DNA of 12,502 bases from the NCBI GenBank assembly GCA_027578815.1, contig JANBTH010000702.1, positions 1 through 12,502 of the forward strand, written 5' to 3'. Both the position numbers and the translations under genes were made by a program. The stretch comes from Coemansia sp. RSA 1804. Its lineage: Eukaryota; Kickxellomycota; Kickxellomycetes; Kickxellales; Kickxellaceae. The notes below the pieces were generated by a model. That model was not told where the DNA came from and searched no databases. It worked only from the letters and a program-made list of their open reading frames with translations. Numbering within the stretch: position 1 is the stretch's first letter; every line of letters begins with the position of its first letter. Positions 6,874 to 12,502 of the stretch are shown here, one piece after another.

Positions 6874-9636
6874 ATGAGTGGCGGGAGCGTGACGGTTGCT
6901 GCGCAATTTCCAAGCAGGAGACTGCTGAAGCCCTTTGTCTCCCCAGCAAGGAACAAGGCCTCCTCCTCCTCCTCCTCTGCAGACACGGCGGCACCACGCA
7001 GGCCGGCCAGCTCGCTCAAACGGCTGTTCTCCGTGCGCAAAACAACAACCGCATGCTCATTAAGCAAACCCACCACAACCACAACCACCACCACCAGTGG
7101 TAGCTATTCCTCGCAGCTGCTGAAACGGCGCAGACTGGCCAGCACACACACCACAGGACAGGCAGCTTTGGCGGACGATGGCGGCGACGGTAGCAATGGT
7201 GATGGTGATGGCGACCAGCAGCGCCCGTGCTTGCCCGGCGTCAACTACAACGGGATGTCGCGGAAGCTGTTCAAGCCATTCCGGCCGCCGCGGGTGGTGG
7301 CCAGGCCGGCTGGCGCCGACGACAGCGAGGATGGCGGCGGCGGAGTGGCAGCAGCGGGTGGAGGAGAATGCAGAAGCAGCAGCGGTGCTGGGAGGTCGCT
7401 GGGCATCCGCAGACGCACTGGGATGGCCAGGGGCCCCCGGTACAATCCCGACACCGAGGACGCTGTTGTTCTGTTCCGCCCGCCGGAGCCCGGAACCACG
7501 CTGTCGTCTGCGTCGGAGACTCCGGGCCTGACGCAGCGGTCGGCATCGTCGTCGTCATCGCTGGCCACGGCAGCGGTGGTGCGCAGCAAACCCATAGGAG
7601 GAGGGGGAGCGGGAGGAGCAAGCAAGTCGCTCAAGAGCCTCCTTGGGGCCGGCGGCGACTCGCGGCTGGAGCAGCAGCAGGTGGCGGTGGTGGTTGATCC
7701 GGCGCTCGGACGCAAGCTGCGGCCGCACCAGGTGGAGGGCGTCAAGTTCCTGTACGGGTGCGTGACAGGGCAGGTGTACAGGGACTCGCTCGGATGCATC
7801 GTGGCGGACGAGATGGGGCTGGGCAAGACGCTCCAGTGCATCACGATCCTGTGGACGCTGCTGCAGCAGTCGCCCGACCCGCGCAAGCCGACGATCGAGA
7901 AGTGCATCGTTGCGTGTCCCAGCAGTCTGGTGAAGAACTGGGCCAACGAGCTGGTCAAGTGGCTCGGCTCCACCAAGATCTCCCCGCTTGCCTGCGACAA
8001 CAAGGGCTCCAAGGAGAAGGTCAGCGCCAGTCTCCGCGCCTTCGTGGCGGCGCGCGGCCGCACCGTGATCCACCCGGTGCTGATAATCTCGTACGAGACG
8101 CTGCGCACCTACATCGACATTCTTGGATCCTCGCCAGTCGGCCTCCTGCTGTGCGACGAGGGCCACCGGCTGAAGAACTCCGCGTCGCAGACGTACCAGG
8201 CGCTCAATTCGCTCCAGGTGCAGCGCCGCATCATCCTGTCGGGCACGCCGATCCAGAACGACCTGACCGAGTACTTTGCGCTGCTCAACTTCACCAACCC
8301 GGGCCTGCTCGGGTCGCCGCAGGAGTTCCGCAAGCGCTTCGAGCTCCCGATCCTGCGCGGCCGCGATGCGCTAGCCTCCGACGCCGAGCAGCTGGCCGGC
8401 GACGCCAAGCTTACCGAGCTCAACGGCGTCGCCAGCAAGGTCATCATCCGCCGCACCAACGACCTCCTGTCAAAGTACCTCCCCGTCAAGTACGAGCACG
8501 TCGTGTTCTGTCCGCTGACCGATCTCCAGACCGATCTGTACGAGCTGTTCCTCAAGTCCAAGGAGGCGCGAGCCGAAAAGGCAGCAGCCAGCGGCGATGA
8601 CGATGGCGGCGGCGGCGGCGGCAAGTGCTCGCTACAGACCATCATCAACCTGGGCAAGCTGTGCAACCACCCGTGCCTCATCGATGTGCGGTCCGCCGTC
8701 GATGGGTACGAGCGGGTGACGCCTGCCGAGTACTTCACAGCCAGCGTTGACAGCGAGAGATCCAGCTCGTCCCGCGCAGGCGGCGCCGGCGCCGGCGGGT
8801 TCCGGAGGCGCGCGGCGGCAATCAGCGCATCGGCGGGAATCAGCGGCGGAGGAGGGAGGAATCGCCAGCAGCAGCCGTTCCACCCGCGGTGGTCCAGCAA
8901 GATCGCGCTCCTCGACCGGATGCTGCGGCAGATCCACGCGGCGCCCGAGAAGGACAAGATCGTGCTGATCTCCAACTACACGCAGACGCTGGATCTGTTC
9001 GAAACGCTCTGCCGCGCGCGCGGGTACGGGCACTACCGGCTCGACGGCTCGATGAGCATCAGCAAGCGGCAGCAGCTGGTGGACCAGTTCAACAACCCGA
9101 ACGATCCGGCCTTCGTGTTCCTGCTGAGCTCCAAGGCCGGCGGCTGCGGAATCAACCTGGTCGGCGCCAACCGTCTGGTGCTGTTCGACAGCAGCTTCAA
9201 CCCGGCCGACAACCTCCAGGCGTGCGGCCGGATCTGGCGCGACGGCCAGAAAAAGCCCTGCTACATCTACACGCTGGTGACCACGGGGACCGTCGAGGAG
9301 AAGATATTCCAGCGCCAGTCGTACAAGACCTCGCTGTCCTCCTGCGTCATCGACGAGCAGGAGAACGTCGACCGCCACTTCTCCCGCGACCAGATGCGCC
9401 AGCTCTTCCACGCAAAGCTCCGCGGCCAGACGGCGTCGGAAACCCACGACCAGTTCAAGTGCAGAAGGTGTGTGCGCGGGCGGCAGGCTGTCAGGGCCCC
9501 CGAGCCGATGGATTTCGCCGACCACAACTCGTGGGACCACTTCTGCGCCGCCGACGCTCAGAAGATCCACGACCGTCTGCTCAAGTCCTGCATGGGCGCC
9601 GATGTGTCGTTTGTGTTCCAGTACAAAAGCCACTGA
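6874..9636 (+). CDS. RAD54: RAD54 homologous-recombination translocase (Snf2 family, 920 aa)
   Basis: RAD54 is a dsDNA-translocating ATPase that works with Rad51 in the nucleus to promote strand exchange, remodel chromatin and clear Rad51. Helicase motifs: Q-motif region LRPHQVEGVKFL (from 282), Walker A DEMGLGKT (312-319, K318), DEGH (428-431), SGTPIQND (456-463), lobe 2 from KIVLISNYTQTLDLFE (695), SSKAGGCG (752-759) and RIWRDGQKK (786-794). It is closer to RAD54 than to RAD54B/RDH54: it has VVVDPALGRKLRPHQ, RFELPILRGRDA, LLSKYLPVKYEHV and the C-terminal THDQFKCRRC (857-866). The N-terminus is low-complexity and carries two KPF-type motifs (19-24 and 134-139), resembling the single KPFKVP of animal RAD54. 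Lineage-specific loops lie at about 573-584 (Asp/Gly) and 628-675 (Ser/Gly/Arg). The gene is intronless. The ATG at 6874 was chosen because the upstream in-frame codons contain no ATG. Confidence 0.96.
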   Translation: MSGGSVTVAAQFPSRRLLKPFVSPARNKASSSSSSADTAAPRRPASSLKRLFSVRKTTTACSLSKPTTTTTTTTSGSYSSQLLKRRRLASTHTTGQAALADDGGDGSNGDGDGDQQRPCLPGVNYNGMSRKLFKPFRPPRVVARPAGADDSEDGGGGVAAAGGGECRSSSGAGRSLGIRRRTGMARGPRYNPDTEDAVVLFRPPEPGTTLSSASETPGLTQRSASSSSSLATAAVVRSKPIGGGGAGGASKSLKSLLGAGGDSRLEQQQVAVVVDPALGRKLRPHQVEGVKFLYGCVTGQVYRDSLGCIVADEMGLGKTLQCITILWTLLQQSPDPRKPTIEKCIVACPSSLVKNWANELVKWLGSTKISPLACDNKGSKEKVSASLRAFVAARGRTVIHPVLIISYETLRTYIDILGSSPVGLLLCDEGHRLKNSASQTYQALNSLQVQRRIILSGTPIQNDLTEYFALLNFTNPGLLGSPQEFRKRFELPILRGRDALASDAEQLAGDAKLTELNGVASKVIIRRTNDLLSKYLPVKYEHVVFCPLTDLQTDLYELFLKSKEARAEKAAASGDDDGGGGGGKCSLQTIINLGKLCNHPCLIDVRSAVDGYERVTPAEYFTASVDSERSSSSRAGGAGAGGFRRRAAAISASAGISGGGGRNRQQQPFHPRWSSKIALLDRMLRQIHAAPEKDKIVLISNYTQTLDLFETLCRARGYGHYRLDGSMSISKRQQLVDQFNNPNDPAFVFLLSSKAGGCGINLVGANRLVLFDSSFNPADNLQACGRIWRDGQKKPCYIYTLVTTGTVEEKIFQRQSYKTSLSSCVIDEQENVDRHFSRDQMRQLFHAKLRGQTASETHDQFKCRRCVRGRQAVRAPEPMDFADHNSWDHFCAADAQKIHDRLLKSCMGADVSFVFQYKSH

Positions 9637-9789
9637 CCCCCTCCCCTATTTGCATCACTCTTCCGTTTTTCCTATTTCACCCCGCTTACATATTGTTCTT
9701 CTTCATCCCAGTAATATATCAGCGACAACGCGGAACACGCCCAGCGAAACTAGATCACTACCGGACTCGGAGACCTCCCCCTTCTTGAC

Positions 9790-12000
9790 TCAGCCAAAGT
9801 GCGGCGCCGCAATGACGATGGCCGTGACCCGCTCGCCTGCCGCCACCACGCGCTTCGCATCCGTGCCCCGCGGCAGCGACACCAGCGCATTGGCGCGCTG
9901 CATGCTGGCCACCCGGCTGCTCTGCTGCATCTGATCTACCATGCGCACGGACCACCCGCACGCATCTCCGCCGCCGTTCCACACAAGCGAGGCGCGCACG
10001 TACTCGGGCCGCATGCGGTCCAGCTCCACCTCGGAGCCGACAAACACCGCGGTGACGCTCGGACGCAGAGCGCTCAGCGCAGACGACGCGACGTGTCCGT
10101 CGTGCACAATATCTCCTGCGTCGGAGCCTGGGCGCCCGACGTGGCCCGAGAGAAGGCGCACAGCGGGGGCGACGAACATGTGGAAGGCAACCAGCGCGGA
10201 GACCGGGTTTCCGGGCAGCGCAAAGACAAAGCGGTCGCCTTCAATAGCAGAACCGGCCATGGCGGCGGCCGGCACGGTGGCAAACGTGGTTGGCTTGGAC
10301 GGCTTCATCGCGACGCGGCCAAAGCGGATCCGCCCGCGCAGCCGCTGCTCGACAACGGGCTTCAGCCAGTCGCGCTCGCCCATGCTGACGCCGCCGGTGG
10401 TGACGATGCCGTGGCACGAGGCAAGCGCCGCGCGCATGGCCTGCGCAATGGCGTCGGGGTCGTCGCGCACAACGCCGACATCCACAACAGAGCATCCAAG
10501 CGCCCTCAGCGCGGCAATCAGCGCCGGGCGGTTGCAGTCGCGGACGGATCCGTACGCCAGCGCGCCAGCCTCGCCGGCGGATCCAGGCGCCAGCACATCC
10601 TCGACCTCGTCGCCCGACGACATCACGGCCACCGTCGGCGGCATGAACACGCTGAAGCGCCGGTTGCCCGAAACCGCCATTGCTGCTATCTCGCCGCCCA
10701 CCGTGCCGACCGTTTCGCCCTTGCGCAGCACAACGGCGCCCTTGCGCAGATCGTGGCCCACCGGCCGCACATTCTGGCCTGCGCGCACTCGCCCGCCCTC
10801 CGCAATGCGCACCGCCGCCTCTTCGCCCTTCGCCGTCTCCACTATCTCCGTGTCCTCCACCATCACCACCGCATCCGCGCCAGCCGGCAGCGGCGCTCCC
10901 GTGGCGATCCGCGCAATCTGTCCCGACTCGAGCCGGCTCACTCCGTCCGCGCTGCCTGCCATGCTTGCACCGCGCACTGCGTACGTCCCCGGCCCGTCGG
11001 CGGCCACCACCGCGTAGCCGTCCATTACGGCTGCAGCGTACGCCGGCACGTTCTCCTGCGCAACAATGTCCTCGGCCACCACATGTCCCGGCCGCACGTC
11101 GCGCAGCGCCAGCCATGTTGGTTCCACCGCCATCGTTGCCACGCTCGACAGCACTGCGCTCAACGCCGCCGCCTCCGGCACCATCGGATACGGCGATTTG
11201 CGCGCCCGCTGCGTTGCGCTTTCGCCCAGCGTGTTGGATACACCCGTTGCCAGCACAGCGTCGCTGGATCCCGATGCTGCCAGATCGTCCTCCCTCCCAC
11301 AGTTGCACAACACCACTGGTGCCGTTTGTGCCGCAGTCGATTTCCCGTGAGACACGGGCTTCTCGGTCGCCGTGCTCTCGCCGGGTGCAGCGGAACTAAC
11401 CGGGTGCAGGTGGCGGGTGCCCTTTCGCGCCATCAGCGTATCGACGGCATGCGGGAGAACCGGGAGGATCTGGCCCACGTTCTCGGTTGCGCCCTTCCTG
11501 CTCCCGGGAACCGCCAGCACGATGGCCGCATTGGCCACCACGCCCGCCGCCACCTGGCTCAGCGCCGCCATTGGCGTGATCCGCAACGATCCAACCACCA
11601 TCGCCGTAGCGAGCGCCGGCAGTCGGCGTGTGAAGAGCGGCTCGATCGCCTCCACTGTCACGTCGCTTGGCGATAGTCCTGTTCCACCGGTCACGATGAC
11701 CAGTCGACAGAACGGCTGCTCCGCATCGGTGTCACCGCCGCCGGTTGCCGAATCGTCCCTTTTGGGCGTGCACCACCCGCGCACTACCTCTGCTATCTGA
11801 TCCTTGTTATCCGGCACCACGCTGGTTGCTACCACAATCCACTTCTTTGTGTCCGGTTGTCCGTCTGCGTTCGCTGTCGTCGTCGTTGTCGTTGTCGTCT
11901 GCGACAGCATCTGTGCTAGCGCTGGGCCGCTGGTGTCCTTTGCTTCGCCTTTGGAGCATTTGTCGCTGACTGTGAGAATCCCTACTGGAATGGGCGCCAT
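9790..12000 (-). CDS. cnxE: Gephyrin-type fused molybdopterin adenylyltransferase / molybdenum insertase (MogA-MoeA, 736 aa)
   Basis: This enzyme performs the last two steps of molybdenum cofactor synthesis: the G (MogA) domain adenylylates molybdopterin, and the E (MoeA) domain inserts molybdate and releases AMP. The G domain is residues 4-192: VGILTVSDKCS (6-16), VVPD (61-64) and VTGGTGLSPSDVT (103-115), ending in PGSRKG (165-170). A Thr8 run (35-42) is inserted early. A poorly conserved linker (about 193-268) contains CNCG. The E domain runs 269-736: MDGYA (326-330), TGAPLPAGADAVVMVED (367-383), SSGDE (461-465), RDCNRP (487-492), TTGGVSMGERDWLK (534-547), MKPSKPTTF (565-573) and ALPGNPVSA (594-602). 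It closes with a MoeA C-terminal domain (SSRVASMQRANALVSLPRG). The order G then E is that of animal gephyrin and unlike plant CNX1 (E then G). It is intronless and convergent with RAD54. Its presence implies molybdoenzymes such as sulfite oxidase or nitrate reductase. Confidence 0.96.
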   Translation of the reverse strand: MAPIPVGILTVSDKCSKGEAKDTSGPALAQMLSQTTTTTTTTANADGQPDTKKWIVVATSVVPDNKDQIAEVVRGWCTPKRDDSATGGGDTDAEQPFCRLVIVTGGTGLSPSDVTVEAIEPLFTRRLPALATAMVVGSLRITPMAALSQVAAGVVANAAIVLAVPGSRKGATENVGQILPVLPHAVDTLMARKGTRHLHPVSSAAPGESTATEKPVSHGKSTAAQTAPVVLCNCGREDDLAASGSSDAVLATGVSNTLGESATQRARKSPYPMVPEAAALSAVLSSVATMAVEPTWLALRDVRPGHVVAEDIVAQENVPAYAAAVMDGYAVVAADGPGTYAVRGASMAGSADGVSRLESGQIARIATGAPLPAGADAVVMVEDTEIVETAKGEEAAVRIAEGGRVRAGQNVRPVGHDLRKGAVVLRKGETVGTVGGEIAAMAVSGNRRFSVFMPPTVAVMSSGDEVEDVLAPGSAGEAGALAYGSVRDCNRPALIAALRALGCSVVDVGVVRDDPDAIAQAMRAALASCHGIVTTGGVSMGERDWLKPVVEQRLRGRIRFGRVAMKPSKPTTFATVPAAAMAGSAIEGDRFVFALPGNPVSALVAFHMFVAPAVRLLSGHVGRPGSDAGDIVHDGHVASSALSALRPSVTAVFVGSEVELDRMRPEYVRASLVWNGGGDACGWSVRMVDQMQQSSRVASMQRANALVSLPRGTDAKRVVAAGERVTAIVIAAPHFG
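11875..11898 (-). repeat. Thr8-coding trinucleotide tract in the MogA domain
   Basis: Eight consecutive ACN codons (ACG/ACA/ACC variants, seen as GTC/GTT on the + strand) encode Thr35-Thr42, between the first helix and the strand leading to VVPD. The insert lies in a loop and should be tolerated. Confidence 0.75.
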
Positions 12001-12365
12001 TTCTTTTTAAAATGGTAAGTAATTGTGAGCTATCTGGTGAGTTATTGCTGTTTTATTACGCTAGTTTTTAAAAATATACGCTTATGATGCTTTTATTTTT
12101 GGATGAAAAGAGGAGAAAAAAGAGGTGAGAGAATGTGCGGGGATTTTTTTGTCTAGTTTCACTTTTCACTTTTCCCCTCATCCACCCCTATCTTATATGC
12201 GCAATAAGGTTTTTATAATAACGGGTCGTAAGCCTGCTGATTTGCCTAATTGTGGCTGATAATCATCATTTAGCTCCTGCAGATCAACTGGATTGTGTCT
12301 ATCTATGGCCCATGTGAGAAACAAAATGTGACCATGCATAATATAATACCAATTTTAGTAATAAT
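12001..12365. promoter_or_regulatory. Divergent promoter between the molybdenum cofactor gene and the right-edge gene
   Basis: This AT-rich gap has no supportable gene and no ACGCGT element. On the + strand it holds ATG|GTAAGT at 12012-12020 and an acceptor-like ATTTTAG ending at 12358. These could bound a 5'UTR intron of the right-edge gene. Splicing there would give ATG followed by TAATAA, so the ATG at 12012 cannot be its start. T-rich and A-rich stretches surround 12060-12130. Confidence 0.5.
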
Positions 12366-12502
12366 ATGTCCCAACTTTTCTTGAATAATCGGCTGTTCCG
12401 CGCCCATACAGAAGCAGCCCTGGACAACTCAATACTAACGGCTCAAGCAGTGTTTGCACGCTGGAGGAAGATAGTGTTAGAACGTATTGTTCACGATTTC
12501 TA
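12366..12502 (+). CDS. N-terminal part of an unrecognised gene running off the right edge
   Basis: An ATG at 12366-12368, in an AATAAT context, opens a frame that stays open for 45 codons to the window end. The start reads MSQLFLNNRLFRAHTEAALD and continues with NSILTAQAVFARW and a hydrophobic/charged RKIVLERIVHDF. The spacing of hydrophobic residues suggests amphipathic helices. There is no signal peptide. GC content rises just at this ATG after the AT-rich promoter, as at the other genes here. The strand alternation also predicts a + strand gene at this place. I cannot name a family from so short a piece. Confidence 0.45.
   Translation, partial: MSQLFLNNRLFRAHTEAALDNSILTAQAVFARWRKIVLERIVHDF

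Noticed and set aside
9799..11676. + strand open frame of 625 codons antisense to the molybdenum cofactor gene
   Set aside because: It is an Arg/His/Ala-rich shadow. The - strand has unmistakable MogA and MoeA motifs.
12012..12014. ATG immediately followed by GTAAGT as the start of the right-edge gene
   Set aside because: Joining it to the acceptor at 12358 gives ATG then TAA, so it cannot start a protein.

Overview
The window looks like nuclear DNA of a fungus, most likely an early-diverging (zygomycete-type) lineage such as the Kickxellomycotina. The lineage is inferred from style only: dense genes, few and short introns, very GC-rich codon third positions, AT-rich intergenic DNA with long T tracts, and many homopolymeric Ser/Gly/Ala/Thr runs. 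The eukaryotic assignment is firm. The window holds an inner-ring nucleoporin, a spliceosomal intron with a TGCTAAC branch point, and a gephyrin-type fused molybdenum cofactor enzyme.

Layout, left to right: (1) the last 35 codons of a + strand gene entering from the left, possibly the tail of an MFS transporter (1-108). (2) A small basic protein of unknown function on the - strand (276-773), with a likely 5'UTR intron. (3) NUP155/NUP170 on the + strand (1308-5624), two exons, 1387 aa. (4) A low-complexity, probably nuclear protein on the - strand (5816-6436). (5) RAD54, intronless, on the + strand (6874-9636). (6) A fused MogA-MoeA molybdenum cofactor enzyme (gephyrin/CnxE type), intronless, on the - strand (9790-12000). 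(7) The first 45 codons of an unrecognised + strand gene that runs off the right edge (12366-12502).

Strands alternate strictly (+ - + - + - +), so every intergenic gap is either a convergent 3' region of 150-200 bp or a divergent promoter of about 370-530 bp (measured between start codons). Two of the three divergent promoters contain a perfect ACGCGT (MCB, the MBF-binding element of G1/S genes). One lies between the low-complexity gene and RAD54, where G1/S control makes biological sense. The other lies between the small basic-protein gene and NUP155.

The three large genes are independent housekeeping functions (nuclear pore scaffold, homologous recombination, molybdenum cofactor synthesis). 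I see no mobile element, CRISPR array, rRNA, tRNA or gene cluster. The least ordinary points are the MCB-bearing promoter shared by RAD54 and an unknown nuclear-type protein with a faint Spd1/Dif1-like motif, unusual residues beside RAD54 helicase motif VI, and three coding regions that I cannot assign to a family.
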